DNA of 64,000 nt from Deltaproteobacteria bacterium (GCA_002869015.1 PKTT01000003.1:43073-107072); one strand, 5' to 3'. Shown: positions 12,773 to 23,249, counted from the first letter of the stretch. The notes: generated by a model from the letters alone, not told the origin. A program made the numbers and translations.

Positions 12773-13696
12773 TCAGGGAATTCGGAAGGTGCCGATGAAA
12801 TCAGTGACCCTCCCAATTCCTTTAGCGGTGAGATAGTGCTCTATTTCGGAGAGAATATCAAGGACTGATAAGGGTTTGATGAAATTTGCAGTGCCTATCT
12901 GGACTGCGCATGCCCCTAGACATAAGAATTCAAGGGCATCCTCGCCCGTTACGATTCCGCCGAGGCCAATAACCGGAATTTTGACGGCTGAGAGCGCCTC
13001 CCATGTCATTCTCAGCGCCACCGGCTTTATCGCAGGGCCGGAGAGCCCACCGGTGACGTTGGCTAGGGCCGGAGTTTGCCGGTCTAGATTTACCGCCATG
13101 CCTGTAATGGTGTTGATAAGGGAGATAGCGTCGGCTCCCGCCTCCTCAACAGCGCGGGCTAGCACCTTTATGTCTGTGACATTTGGAGAAAGCTTTACTA
13201 TGAGGGGCAGGTTTGCGGCTTTTTTCGCAGCACCCACCACCTCTGCGGCGAGGAGGGGGTCCGTACCGAAGGCTATCCCTCCCGCCTTTACGTTCGGGCA
13301 GGAGATATTCATCTCAAGGGCGTGGATACCCTCCACCTCAGAGAGACAGGAGGCCATCGCCGCATAGTCCTCAACGGTATTGCCGAAGAAGTTGGCTATA
13401 ACCTTGGTGTCGAGGGTGCGAAGATAATCCAGCTTCTCTTCGATGAAGCGCCTTAGCCCGACATTCTCAAGGCCGATGGCGTTTAGCATCCCGGCAGAGG
13501 TCTCGACGATGCGCGGCATCGGATTGCCCTCTTTGGGGTTGAGGGATAGACCCTTTACCGCGATAGCGCCGTAGCTGGACGGATCGACGAAATCGGCGAA
13601 CTCGCTGCCGTAGCCGAAGGTGCCGGAGGCTGCTATGAGCGGATTTTTCAGCTCAAGAGCCCCGACCTTGACCGAAAGGTCGAACTCTTTAGCCAT
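12773..13696 (-). CDS. pyrD: Dihydroorotate dehydrogenase (class 1B type)
   Basis: LKNPLIAASGTFGYGSEFADFVD, NISCPNVKAGGIAFGTDP, LIVKLSPNVTDI, GLGGIVTGEDALEFLCLGACAVQIGTANF. Confidence 0.93.
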   Translation of the reverse strand: MAKEFDLSVKVGALELKNPLIAASGTFGYGSEFADFVDPSSYGAIAVKGLSLNPKEGNPMPRIVETSAGMLNAIGLENVGLRRFIEEKLDYLRTLDTKVIANFFGNTVEDYAAMASCLSEVEGIHALEMNISCPNVKAGGIAFGTDPLLAAEVVGAAKKAANLPLIVKLSPNVTDIKVLARAVEEAGADAISLINTITGMAVNLDRQTPALANVTGGLSGPAIKPVALRMTWEALSAVKIPVIGLGGIVTGEDALEFLCLGACAVQIGTANFIKPLSVLDILSEIEHYLTAKGIGRVTDFIGTFRIP

Positions 13697-14285
13697 CTTC
13701 CCTGTGCTGCTCCTGTGACCAGACCACCGCTAGAAGCTGCGCGGTCTTGCCATCAACTGCGGAGAGGCTGTGGGGCACCTTCGCGGAGTATTGGATGGAG
13801 TCGCCGGGCTCAAGTATGTCCTTGTGTCCGTCGAGCTCAATCTCCAGCTTCCCATTTAGGACGTATAGGAACTCCTCGCCCTCGTGGCAGGAGGGTTTGG
13901 TTTTGTTTACCGTGGGTGGCTCAAGGGTAACGATGAAGGGCTCTATGTGGCGGCTGCCCATCCCCATGCCGAGGGATTCATAGCTGTAGCCGTAGGAGAC
14001 GCCCTCTTTGGAGGCGAAGCGGTTCACCGGGCGGCGATCCTTCTTCCTCGCGATTGCATAGGGCGCATCGCCGTGGTCGCCCCACAGCTCTCCGATATCA
14101 ACGCCGAGGGCGTGCGCTATCTTGCCCAGCGCGCCAAGGGGGGGAGATTCAAGGTGGTTCTCAATCTGGTTGACGAGGGCTGAGGTGTAGCCTGACTTTT
14201 CGGCAAGCTCCTGCAGGGTGAGGCCCTTTGCTTCACGCACCTCTTTTATCTTCTCGCCTACCGATAGGGTCTTCTCTTCGCTCAT
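13689..14285 (-). CDS. XRE-family transcriptional regulator with cupin sensor domain
   Basis: N-terminal HTH KIKEVREAKGLTLQELAEKSGYTSALVNQIENH and C-terminal cupin HEGEEFLYVLNGKLEIELDGH...GDSIQYSAKVPHSL. Confidence 0.9.
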   Translation of the reverse strand: MSEEKTLSVGEKIKEVREAKGLTLQELAEKSGYTSALVNQIENHLESPPLGALGKIAHALGVDIGELWGDHGDAPYAIARKKDRRPVNRFASKEGVSYGYSYESLGMGMGSRHIEPFIVTLEPPTVNKTKPSCHEGEEFLYVLNGKLEIELDGHKDILEPGDSIQYSAKVPHSLSAVDGKTAQLLAVVWSQEQHREDG

Positions 14286-14298
14286 CTGACTGCCTCCC

Positions 14299-14844
14299 TT
14301 AATTCTCAGCTGCGTATTTGGCTCCCGCTTTTAGCGCCTTCTCATTGAGAGGTATAAGCTTGTGGGCCTTCTCCGGCAGTACTCTGGGCAACGCCTGAAC
14401 CAGCGAGTCGATAGTGACGATGCCCGTCTTCTCCACGAAGGCACCAAGCGCAACCATAGAGGCGAGCTTGGGGTTGCCCAGCTCTGTGGCGATTGTGTTG
14501 CACCCGATCCTGAGTACATTGACGCCATCTTTTGAGAATTTCTCATCCTGCGCCATATCCGTGTTGATAAGGAGAAAGCCGCCCTCTTTAACGCGTGGGC
14601 CGAACTTATCCACGGAGGGGCCGTTCATCGCAATCACTCCGTCGGGGCGCGCGGTGACGGGGCTCCCAACCTCCTTGTCGGAGATGGTAACGGTGCAGTT
14701 TGCAGTGCCGCCGCGCATCTCAACACCGTAGGAGGGGAAGTAGGTACACCCAAGGCCCTGCTCCAGCGCGCCGATGGAGAGCAGGTTGCCTATCATCAGA
14801 ATACCCTGCCCGCCGAAACCTGCCATTATGCTGGCGTAATTCAT
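14299..14844 (-). CDS. 2-oxoacid:acceptor oxidoreductase, gamma subunit
   Basis: GFGGQGILMIGNLLSIGALEQGLGCTYFPSYGVEMRGGTANCTVTIS. Confidence 0.9.
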   Translation of the reverse strand: MNYASIMAGFGGQGILMIGNLLSIGALEQGLGCTYFPSYGVEMRGGTANCTVTISDKEVGSPVTARPDGVIAMNGPSVDKFGPRVKEGGFLLINTDMAQDEKFSKDGVNVLRIGCNTIATELGNPKLASMVALGAFVEKTGIVTIDSLVQALPRVLPEKAHKLIPLNEKALKAGAKYAAEN

Positions 14845-14856
14845 ATTAATGCCTCT

Positions 14857-15609
14857 TTAGAAGAAATCCGACCCTTTCCGCTCCTTGAATACGCCAAGGG
14901 GGAAGTAGGGAATCATCTCTGTTTCAATACGCTTGTTGGCTTCTATAGCGTTCATGCCCCAGTTGGTCGGGCAGGAGGAGAGTATCTCCACCATCCCCAT
15001 TCCGCGTTTTTCTACCTGCGCCTCAAAGGCCGCGAAGATTGCCTTTTTAGCTTTGGCAAGGTGCGCGGGAGTATCCACCGCTACTCGCGCCGCGTATGCT
15101 ACGCCTTCAAGCTGCGCCAGCATCTCGGTGATCTTGATGGGGTAACCGTCCTGGCTGAACTCCCTGCCGTAGGGGCTTGTGGTAGTGCGCTGACCCAGCA
15201 TCGTCGTCGGTGCCATCTGACCGCCGGTCATCCCGTAGACGGTGTTGTTTACGAAGATGACTGTGAGGGGCTCGCCGCGGTTCGCCGCGTGGATGATCTC
15301 TGCGGTGCCAATCGCCGCGAGGTCGCCGTCACCCTGGTATAGGAGGACGAACTTCTCTGGGTTGGAGCGCTTCACGCCGGTGGCGACGGCTGGTGAGCGG
15401 CCGTGGGGGGATTCGACGACGTCTATGTCGAAGTAATCGTACATGAAGACTGAGCAGCCGACTGAAGCGGCGCCGATTGTCTCTTCACGGACGCCATAGT
15501 GGTCAATCGCTTCGGCGACTAGACGGTGTATTGTGCCGTGGTGGCAGCCGGGGCAGAAATGGCTCGCAACGTCCACCAAAGATTCGGGGCGGCCGAATAC
15601 CTGTTTCAT
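14857..15609 (-). CDS. 2-oxoacid:acceptor oxidoreductase, beta (TPP-binding) subunit
   Basis: [63 protein letters not shown]. Confidence 0.92.
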   Translation of the reverse strand: MKQVFGRPESLVDVASHFCPGCHHGTIHRLVAEAIDHYGVREETIGAASVGCSVFMYDYFDIDVVESPHGRSPAVATGVKRSNPEKFVLLYQGDGDLAAIGTAEIIHAANRGEPLTVIFVNNTVYGMTGGQMAPTTMLGQRTTTSPYGREFSQDGYPIKITEMLAQLEGVAYAARVAVDTPAHLAKAKKAIFAAFEAQVEKRGMGMVEILSSCPTNWGMNAIEANKRIETEMIPYFPLGVFKERKGSDFF

Positions 15610-15610
15610 C

Positions 15611-16675
15611 TTAATTCTCCTCCCCCTTTAATATTTCCATAATCTTCTCGTAGATCTCATCGGGTGAGGGGAGGTAGCCCGGCGGGTAGCCGCAGAAGGA
15701 TACCTTGCTGGCTCCCTTCACCGCTATCTCCACGTCCTCCACCATCTGCCCGGTGTTTAGCTCTACAGCCAGTATCGGCGTGCCCTTCTCTCCGACCTTG
15801 ACGAACTCCTCTGCGGGGAAGGGCCAGAGGGTAATGGGGCGCAGCATGCCGACGGAGTGGCCCTCTTCGCGCGCGCGGTCAACCGCGGTACGGGCGATGC
15901 GAGCCGCAGAGCCGAAGGCGGTAACCACAAGCTCTGCGTCCTCGGGTATATCGACGCTGGCACGGGTTTCGTTTTCAGCTATTCGCTTATGCTTTTCGGC
16001 GAGGCGCCAGTTGTGTTCCGCCAAATCGCCGTCACCCAGGTAGAGAGACTTCACTCTGCGACGCTCCCGGCCTTTGGCGCCGGTGAGAATCCACTCTGAG
16101 TGGCCGTAATCGATGCCGAGCTCCGGCTTCCACTCGTCTAGGGGCTCCTTCATCTGACCGAGCATGGCGTCAGCCAGGATCATCGAGGGGATTCGATACT
16201 TGTCGGAGAGGTCGAAGGCCAAGATAGTGAGGTCATACATCTCCTGCACCGTGGCGGGGGCGAGGACAATGGTGCGGTAGTCGCCGTGGCCGCCGCCTCG
16301 GGTGGACTGGAAGTAGTCACCCTGGCTCGCGGAGATGCCGCCGAGGCCTGGGCCTGAGCGCTGGATGTTGACGATGACGCCCGGTATCTCCGAGCCCGCC
16401 ATGTAACTTATCCCCTCCTGCTTCAAGCTTATGCCCGGCGAGGAGGAGGAGGTCATGGCGCGCTTACCTGTGGAGCCTGCGCCAAGCAGCATGTTGATGG
16501 AGGCAACTTCGCTCTCCGCCTGTACAAACTGCCCGCCGAGGCCGGGGAGGACTCCGCTTAAATATTCAGGGATGTCGGACTGCGGGGTGATGGGGTAGCC
16601 GAAATAGTAGAGGCACCCTGCGCTCACCGCCGCCTTAGCAATGGCGACATTGCCCTTCTCAAAGGATTTGGTCAT
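15611..16675 (-). CDS. 2-oxoacid:acceptor oxidoreductase, alpha subunit
   Basis: [74 protein letters not shown]. Confidence 0.92.
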   Translation of the reverse strand: MTKSFEKGNVAIAKAAVSAGCLYYFGYPITPQSDIPEYLSGVLPGLGGQFVQAESEVASINMLLGAGSTGKRAMTSSSSPGISLKQEGISYMAGSEIPGVIVNIQRSGPGLGGISASQGDYFQSTRGGGHGDYRTIVLAPATVQEMYDLTILAFDLSDKYRIPSMILADAMLGQMKEPLDEWKPELGIDYGHSEWILTGAKGRERRRVKSLYLGDGDLAEHNWRLAEKHKRIAENETRASVDIPEDAELVVTAFGSAARIARTAVDRAREEGHSVGMLRPITLWPFPAEEFVKVGEKGTPILAVELNTGQMVEDVEIAVKGASKVSFCGYPPGYLPSPDEIYEKIMEILKGEEN

Positions 16676-16688
16676 GGCTGATTCCTGC

Positions 16689-16892
16689 TCACTTGAAAAC
16701 TTCGATTACGACGTCGGGACACATGCGCGCGCAGATGGCGCAGCCGGTGCATTCTTCCGTGTTCATCCAACCGACGGGGTTGTACCCCGAGGGGTTAAAA
16801 CGGTCGGTTATTTCGAGGCACCCCTTGGGGCAAAACTCGATGCACAGGCCGCAGCTTTTGCAGCGCTCCTCCCGAATCTCCAGCTTGGGCAT
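16689..16892 (-). CDS. 2-oxoacid:acceptor oxidoreductase, delta subunit (2x[4Fe-4S] ferredoxin)
   Basis: MPKLEIREERCKSCGLCIEFCPKGCLEI...ECTGCAICARMCPDVVIEVFK; start refined from 17174 to 16892. Confidence 0.9.
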   Translation of the reverse strand: MPKLEIREERCKSCGLCIEFCPKGCLEITDRFNPSGYNPVGWMNTEECTGCAICARMCPDVVIEVFK

Positions 16893-17121
16893 TATCTTTC
16901 CTCTAAGGTTTGAAAAAGTTGAGCATTGCACCCTATCAGGACGGCCTCCCGGCGTCAATCCGCTAGATGGCGCGGGGGGAAACCAATTGTAAAAAAATAG
17001 CTCTAAAGCACTTGCCGACAGGGTCAAACAAGTGTACCAATTAAGGGCGCGGCTGTGTCGAGGTCGCGAAAAAAACGTTTTACCATCCCCTTTTGGGGGG
17101 TAACAATCAAATGAGGTGACA

Positions 17122-17628
17122 ATGCGTATCCTGAAATTCATAGCGGCGACGGCAATCGCTATCGCACTCTCCACCCCGGCTTTCGCCCTCGGCGGACCCT
17201 ACTTCGGCTTCAACTATTCAACCCTCGACCTTGAGATTCCGCATAACTCAGATGCAGACATAGACTACATAAGCGGCACCATAGGCCAGTATGTACACCC
17301 AAACCTCGCCGTGGAGCTTAGGGCGGGGCTTGGAATAGATGACGACAGGGTAGATGGGGTAAAGGTCGAAGTGGACTACCTCGTCGGCGCTTATGGCAGA
17401 GTGGTATATCCCGTGCAACGCTTCGTCCCCTACTTCCTCTTCGGCGTCACCGGCGCCAAGGTAAGCGCGGGAAGCGACGACGAAAGCGAAATGGACCTCG
17501 GCTACGGCTTCGGCACCGATTACATAATCACAGACCAGCTCTCAATGAACGTCGAGTATGCCAACATCATCGACGGCTCCGACATCGACATAACCTCATT
17601 CTCAATAGGGCTGAGATTCAGCTACTAA
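17122..17628 (+). CDS. Outer-membrane beta-barrel (porin/OmpA-barrel-like) protein
   Basis: Signal peptide MRILKFIAATAIAIALSTPAFA; alternating strands, C-terminal aromatic ending FSIGLRFSY. Confidence 0.75.
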   Translation: MRILKFIAATAIAIALSTPAFALGGPYFGFNYSTLDLEIPHNSDADIDYISGTIGQYVHPNLAVELRAGLGIDDDRVDGVKVEVDYLVGAYGRVVYPVQRFVPYFLFGVTGAKVSAGSDDESEMDLGYGFGTDYIITDQLSMNVEYANIIDGSDIDITSFSIGLRFSY

Positions 17629-17647
17629 CAAATAAATCAACCAGCTA

Positions 17648-17684
17648 GAAAGGGCCGGCTCAAAAGAGTCGGCCTTTTTTTGCC
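17648..17684 (+). terminator. Rho-independent terminator
   Basis: AAAGGGCCGGCTC AAAA GAGTCGGCCTTTTTTT just after the porin-like gene. Confidence 0.85.
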
Positions 17685-18125
17685 GCAGCCATAAAAACAG
17701 CAACTGAATCAAAGTAAAACTCACCTCAATTTTGCAATAAAGCTCCAGCCGTGGGGCAATGTGAATCCAATCACACGTCAGGCGGGGGGTGCCACTTGGC
17801 AATTTATTCTCTTCAGAGAACAACTCAAAAGAAAAAGAGCTACGGCTATGCAGCCGATTGGGGAGGCGGGGTGATGAGCTTCACATTGAAAGAGAGTAAC
17901 TTGAGTCGTATTTCATTTCATTCAATCCGACCTACAAGGCTACTGCCTTTTTGAAAAAAGTGGGAGCGTGGGCAAGAAAGCACCCGCTACATAATTAAAG
18001 GGTGGGCCATGCCAACTCTACATGGTACTCAGCGTCAGTGACCTTTTGATTGGCGTCTTTTCCTTATTCAGGTAGATTTTCTCCATGGCGATTTTTTTGA
18101 ACTTTAACGGCATGGTGGGAATACG

Positions 18126-18554
18126 ATGATTCTAGTTCACCCGATTATGCAGGTTTTTTTCATTGCGATGGCTGCGGTGGCGTTTATCCTCGGGTCGCAG
18201 CGGTTTCGCTCTAACCATTTGGGCCATCAGACGCGCTTCAATTGGAAGGGCCATGTTTATGTGGGCCGTATTGCCATTGTGGGTTTGATTTTGGGCACTG
18301 TTGCGGGTATCGCGATTACCCCCCACTATTTTGAATATACGCCTCCGGTGCTTTCTCACGGGCTGCTCGGACTTGTTTCCATCTCTTTTTTCCTGGTTGG
18401 AGCGGTTACGGGCTATATCCTCGACAAGCACCGAAAGAAGCGTAAAATCCTCCCCCTTATCCATGGTACGGCTAATACCGTTGCGCTTATTCTTACCCTC
18501 AATCAGATTAAGTCAGGCTATGCCCTCTACATCTCATTTGTCGGTGGCGGCTAG
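18126..18554 (+). CDS. DUF4079-like integral membrane protein
   Basis: About 4 hydrophobic segments with paired His (HPIMQ, GHVYVGR, HGLLG, HGTANT); family call is tentative. Confidence 0.6.
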   Translation: MILVHPIMQVFFIAMAAVAFILGSQRFRSNHLGHQTRFNWKGHVYVGRIAIVGLILGTVAGIAITPHYFEYTPPVLSHGLLGLVSISFFLVGAVTGYILDKHRKKRKILPLIHGTANTVALILTLNQIKSGYALYISFVGGG

Positions 18555-18623
18555 TTAGCGGCGCTTGAATTCTTTGACCTTCGCGGTGGCGGAGGTGTAA
18601 CCTGTTCCCCACTTGTAATGAAG

Positions 18624-18665
18624 AAGGGGCGGGAGTGGTTCTTGAGGCCGCCCCGCCCCTTTTTA
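18624..18665 (+). terminator. Rho-independent terminator
   Basis: AAGGGGCGGG...CCCGCCCCTTTTT. Confidence 0.7.
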
Positions 18666-18705
18666 TGTCTTTGTGGCGCTTGTTTGCCATTTGGAGGGAG
18701 TAACC

Positions 18706-20064
18706 ATGAAAAAGTTTGCGGCCTTAGCGGCAGTTGTTCTTCTTTTAGCGATTATATTTGGCGCGCCTTACTACGCCGGGATGAGGATTGAAAAGGCGCT
18801 CATAGAGCATGCTTCTCCCGATGCGAGCTATGAGCTTTTCAGTATCGACTCAATCTCCATCACCAGAGGTATTTTTTCTAGCGATGTGGAGTGGGGAGTT
18901 TCTATCCCGACGGTCTCGGCGGCTACGGTGCAGGATTCCCCCGAGGATGGCGGCGAGGCTGTCGAGACTATGGAGGAGGGCGAGGTCAATTTTACCCTCA
19001 AGGCGCATATCACCCACGGCCCCTTTGCCTTCCCCGGAGAATTTCACAGCCTCGAAAGCTCCTCATTCGGCTGGGGTGTGGTTGATACAGAGCTTTTTCT
19101 CCCCGATTTTTCAGAGACCGCGCCTATCTACGTGAGTCGCAGCATAGCAACTTTTGGCGGCTTGATAGAGGGCGAGGGCCTCTCCGACGCGGGTTCGTTC
19201 AAGGATGAGGAGGCGAAGTCCCTATTTGCCTGGGGAGATTTTACCAATACTTACTCTACGAACTTTGAGGGGAACTCCGTAAGCTACAAAGGTGTTTTGC
19301 AGAACCTGAAGATAGAGGATGAAGCCGCGAAGCTGTTGATTAGCGATGTTGCCTTCGATGGCGTCTTCGCCGAGTACCCCCCGAAGGGCTCCTTTGAGAT
19401 TAAGGTCGCCTCAATGGGTATTGTGGATGAGAGCGGCGAAACAACCATGAAAGGCTTTGCCTTTAAGGTAGATACGGATACTGAGGGTGAGATGGTTTCA
19501 TCCACAGGAAATTTGCATTTAGATGAGGTTGTCGCTGACGGTAAGCGGTCCGGGCCGCTTGGGGGAACAATTAGTTTGAAGAGGGTCAGCCTTGAGGCCT
19601 ATAAAATGCTCAACGAGCTTGGCGAACGTGTTTCGGAGCTCGGGCCCGATGCCGATCCCGACGCGGTGCAGACGGTGATGATGGGCGAGATGATGCGCAT
19701 CGTCCCCATAATCCTTGAGGGCGGTCCAGTTCTAGAGGTTAAGGACGTCTTCGCCAAATCGCCCCTCGGAGATATTGAGGGCGGCGCGGTGGTATCCTTT
19801 GAGCCGGATGGCTCCGTCAACATCTTCGACCAGCAGGATTTGCTCTCCAAGGTGCGTGGCGATATGGCGGTAACTGCCATAATCCCAGAGGGGGCGAATT
19901 CCCCCTTAGCGCAAAAAGCCGAGGAGTTAAAGGAGATGGGCTTGGTGGTCTTCGAGGAGGGCAAATATATCATACGCGCAAACTTTGACGGCGTTCGCCT
20001 CACCGTAAACGGAAACACCCTTTGGGAAGGCCCCCCGCCAATGAAGCATGAGATGGCTGAATAA
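18706..20064 (+). CDS. DUF945 (YdgA-like) family protein
   Basis: MKKFAALAAVVLLLAIIFGAPYYAGMRIEKALIEHASPDASYELFSIDSISITRGIFSSDVEW; start refined to ATG 18706. Confidence 0.7.
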   Translation: MKKFAALAAVVLLLAIIFGAPYYAGMRIEKALIEHASPDASYELFSIDSISITRGIFSSDVEWGVSIPTVSAATVQDSPEDGGEAVETMEEGEVNFTLKAHITHGPFAFPGEFHSLESSSFGWGVVDTELFLPDFSETAPIYVSRSIATFGGLIEGEGLSDAGSFKDEEAKSLFAWGDFTNTYSTNFEGNSVSYKGVLQNLKIEDEAAKLLISDVAFDGVFAEYPPKGSFEIKVASMGIVDESGETTMKGFAFKVDTDTEGEMVSSTGNLHLDEVVADGKRSGPLGGTISLKRVSLEAYKMLNELGERVSELGPDADPDAVQTVMMGEMMRIVPIILEGGPVLEVKDVFAKSPLGDIEGGAVVSFEPDGSVNIFDQQDLLSKVRGDMAVTAIIPEGANSPLAQKAEELKEMGLVVFEEGKYIIRANFDGVRLTVNGNTLWEGPPPMKHEMAE

Positions 20065-20090
20065 TTTAACCGATTAGGAGAGAAACCAAG

Positions 20091-20693
20091 TTGAGGGTAC
20101 TTATATCCGCCATTACAGCGCTTTTTATTGCGGCCAGCGTATTAGCTTCGCCCTCATTTACGGCAAAGCGAGAGAGCCTTGATGTCACCGATGACAAGGT
20201 GAACTCTATAAAACTCCATTGGAAGGGTGAGGTGGCTAACGAATCGCTCGTTGACGCCAACCTCGCCGTAGTGCTCAGCCTTATAAACAAGCGCGGCAAG
20301 GTGGTCACCCAGCTTGAAGGAAGGCCGTTTTTGGCTAAGAGGTTGACGACTTACAAAGTTGAGGATGATTTCAAAGTCAAACGCGAGCTTTGGGTAAAGG
20401 CAGAGAGTGTTAAGACGGGGGTTAAGTTTCTTGGTTCGCCTAATAATAATGACAAGGTAAGCGGTGTTGAAATCTTCGTCACCAACTCATGCCCCTACTG
20501 TAAAAGGGCGCTTGCCCACCTAAACCGCCTGGGAGTTGAATACACAAAATTAAACGTACAGACCGACCGCAAAGCATACAACCGAATGAAGACAATAAAC
20601 CCAAGAGGCGGCGTGCCAACGCTCCTGATAGATGGAAAAGACGTCCACATCGGCTATTCGCCCGAGCTTTACGACAGCCTCTTTAAGAAGTGA
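20091..20693 (+). CDS. Exported protein with C-terminal glutaredoxin domain (CPYC)
   Basis: N-terminal signal-like MRVLISAITALFIAASVLASPS; C-terminal EIFVTNSCPYCKRALAHLNRLGVEYTKLNVQTD...NPRGGVPTLLIDGKDVHIG; TTG start. Confidence 0.8.
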   Translation: MRVLISAITALFIAASVLASPSFTAKRESLDVTDDKVNSIKLHWKGEVANESLVDANLAVVLSLINKRGKVVTQLEGRPFLAKRLTTYKVEDDFKVKRELWVKAESVKTGVKFLGSPNNNDKVSGVEIFVTNSCPYCKRALAHLNRLGVEYTKLNVQTDRKAYNRMKTINPRGGVPTLLIDGKDVHIGYSPELYDSLFKK

Positions 20694-20738
20694 GAGCATA
20701 AATTTTAAGGGTAGCTCAATCACCACCAGGAGGTAGAA

Positions 20739-21482
20739 ATGGTTGGAAGGCGCATAAACTGGTATCTGGTCTCGCTGGCGATAATCTTTCTCGCCGTATG
20801 GACATGGTCGGCGATTGAGCCAATATATCCACACGACTGGCTCCTCGAAAATTACCTCGTCTTCATCTTCGTACCGGTGATTGTCGGGCTAGGCTTCTAC
20901 TTCCGCCTCTCCAACATCTCCTACACCCTAATCACCATCTTCATGTGCCTCCACGTAATCGGCTCACACTACACCTACGCCGAGGTGCCCTTCGGCTTCG
21001 ACCTGCAAGAGATGCTCAACGGCACACGCAACTACTACGACAGGCTGGTGCACTTCTCCTTCGGCTTCCTCCTCGCATACCCCGTAATGGAGGTATACAT
21101 ACGCGTAAGCCACACTAAAGGCTTCTGGTCATACTATCTGCCGGTGGAGCTGACCCTCGCCTTCTCCGCGATATTCGAGCTCTTCGAGTGGGGAGTGGTG
21201 GAGATGGTCAACTCGGAAGCGGGGATAGCCTACCTCGGCGCGCAGGGCGACATTTGGGACGCGCAAAAAGACATGGCCCTTGCCGGGCTCGGCGCGCTCA
21301 TCGCAATGGTCATAACCATGCTTATCGCCTTCAAAATCAACCCGGAGACGGTGAGAGAGTTCAGAAACAGCTTCAAAATTGACAAAGATGACCGCCCAAT
21401 AGGCGAAATACAGCTAAAAGAATGGTGGCAACGCAAAAAAGAAAAAGAACTCCGACGCCTAAAGAAAATGCGGCATAAATAA
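20739..21482 (+). CDS. DUF2238 (YjdF-like) inner-membrane protein
   Basis: Multi-TM; YDRLVHFSFGFLLAYPVMEV...FSAIFELFEWGVVEM...GAQGDIWDAQKDMALAGLGALI. Confidence 0.85.
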   Translation: MVGRRINWYLVSLAIIFLAVWTWSAIEPIYPHDWLLENYLVFIFVPVIVGLGFYFRLSNISYTLITIFMCLHVIGSHYTYAEVPFGFDLQEMLNGTRNYYDRLVHFSFGFLLAYPVMEVYIRVSHTKGFWSYYLPVELTLAFSAIFELFEWGVVEMVNSEAGIAYLGAQGDIWDAQKDMALAGLGALIAMVITMLIAFKINPETVREFRNSFKIDKDDRPIGEIQLKEWWQRKKEKELRRLKKMRHK

Positions 21483-21642
21483 GTTGGATGATGAGAAGTT
21501 AGAGAAAAAATTCCAGCATGTGGAAAAAGCGAGTTCTATAGAGTGGGCATGGCCCACCAGTTGAATGTATTGAGGGATTGCATGGGGCGTGAATTCCTTA
21601 TTTTACCAAAGAATAAATAACCTCTTGCCACTTGGACAATCA

Positions 21643-22005
21643 TCACTCAAGCGTAATTAAGTAGTCTTCACGCCACTCGCAGCCATCGCTTTTGGTAAAG
21701 ATATAGACGGTGTTTGTGCCGTAGGTTAGTTCAACCTCGTTTGTTATGTGCATCCAGTTACCGCAACCAATTGGGAAAAAGCATTCATAGGTTTTTTCCA
21801 CTATCCCTGAGCCGCATCCTTCAGTAGTAATGTTTTCCCATCTGGTTCCGCTGATTGCATAGTCGGTCGAGTATTGGCTAAGTGTGTAAGGGGTTTGGCT
21901 TGTCGTTATCTCAATCGGCGGAAGGTAGTCCTGCTCGCACTCATCACCGCAGGCGGCGAGGGTAAGCGGAAATAAGAGGATTATTGGCATTAGGCATTTT
22001 TTCAT
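21643..22005 (-). CDS. Small predicted lipoprotein of unknown function
   Basis: Lipobox-like MKKCLMPIILLFPLTLAACGDE; Cys-rich remainder. Confidence 0.55.
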   Translation of the reverse strand: MKKCLMPIILLFPLTLAACGDECEQDYLPPIEITTSQTPYTLSQYSTDYAISGTRWENITTEGCGSGIVEKTYECFFPIGCGNWMHITNEVELTYGTNTVYIFTKSDGCEWREDYLITLE

Positions 22006-22055
22006 GAAATACCTTTAAGGTAAGCGTCTTCCAAAACGCTTTGTTTCTCCTCATT

Positions 22056-23249
22056 TTACCGCACGTTTTTGTGTTCGCCTCCTTTCCTCGGCTTGGAGAG
22101 CAGTATCTGCCAGAGCTGGTTGTCGTCGGCGCGAAATGACCCTGCGCAGGAGAGGAGATAGTAGCGCCACATCCTTTTGAACCTCTGGTCGAGCCCGCCT
22201 TTGATATCATCCCAGTTCCATTCAAAATTTTTGTGCCACGCCATCAGGGTGGGGTCGTAGTCCCTGCCGAAGGAATGCCAATCCCTGATTGAAAATAGCC
22301 CCTCGACCGCAGCCGTTATCTGCGCGGGTGAGGGGAGCTGCGAGTTCGGGAAGATATACTTTTCTATCCATGGGTCGACGGATTTTGAGGAGACATTCCT
22401 ACCTATTGTGTGGAGGAGGAAGTTGCCCTCATCGTTGAGGCAGCGCTCGGCGAGTTCCATGTAGGTGCGGTAATTTTTGTGCCCAACATGCTCAAACATC
22501 CCGACTGAGACGATGTGATCGAAGCGTTCGGCGAGGTGCCGGTAGTCCTGTAGGCGAACCTCCACGGGCAGCTCTTTGTAGCGCTCATTGGCATATTTTG
22601 CCTGCTCGGCGGATACGGTAATGCCGACCAATTTGGCGCCGTAGTGTTCGGCGGCGTATCCGGCGAAGCTCCCCCAGCCGCAGCCGATATCGAGTACTTT
22701 ATCGCCGGGCTTCAGGTCTATTTTGCGGCAGATTAGATCGAGTTTGGCTTCCTGTGAGGCGTCCAGGCTCTCGGCGTCGCTCCAATAGCCGCAGCTGTAG
22801 GCGAGGCGGACATCGAGCATCCCCATGTAGAAGTCGTTGCCGATATCGTAGTGATGCTCCCCGACCTTGTAGGCGCGGCGGCCCTTCTGGGCGTTGGTGG
22901 CAAGTGAGCGGATGAGCATCCAGAGTTCGCGAAATGATTTACCCACGCGCTCATCAAGCCGCGCTGATAGGACCCGGTGAAATAGTCCGTCAAGTGAATC
23001 GCACTCCCATTGCCCCTCCATATACCCCTCTCCCAGGGCGAGCGACCCTTTGGCGACTACCCTGTCGAAGAGGCCTGGGTCATTAACGTGCATATCCCAA
23101 GGGCGGGAGCCGCCAATTGATACACCCGCGAAGGAGAGAAGCTCCTCAAAGTAGTCCCGCGGCGCTCTTCCGCTCCTAATTAGTGGGGTAAGAAAGACTT
23201 TTTTACTCTTTTCTTTCCTCTCTTCGCGCGCTTCTCTAAGGTGCGCCAT
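22056..23249 (-). CDS. cfa: Cyclopropane-fatty-acyl-phospholipid synthase
   Basis: YDIGNDFYMGMLDVRLAYSCGYWSDAESLDASQEAKLDLICRKIDLKPGDKVLDIGCGWGSFAGYAAEHYGAKLVGITVS. Confidence 0.93.
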   Translation of the reverse strand: MAHLREAREERKEKSKKVFLTPLIRSGRAPRDYFEELLSFAGVSIGGSRPWDMHVNDPGLFDRVVAKGSLALGEGYMEGQWECDSLDGLFHRVLSARLDERVGKSFRELWMLIRSLATNAQKGRRAYKVGEHHYDIGNDFYMGMLDVRLAYSCGYWSDAESLDASQEAKLDLICRKIDLKPGDKVLDIGCGWGSFAGYAAEHYGAKLVGITVSAEQAKYANERYKELPVEVRLQDYRHLAERFDHIVSVGMFEHVGHKNYRTYMELAERCLNDEGNFLLHTIGRNVSSKSVDPWIEKYIFPNSQLPSPAQITAAVEGLFSIRDWHSFGRDYDPTLMAWHKNFEWNWDDIKGGLDQRFKRMWRYYLLSCAGSFRADDNQLWQILLSKPRKGGEHKNVR

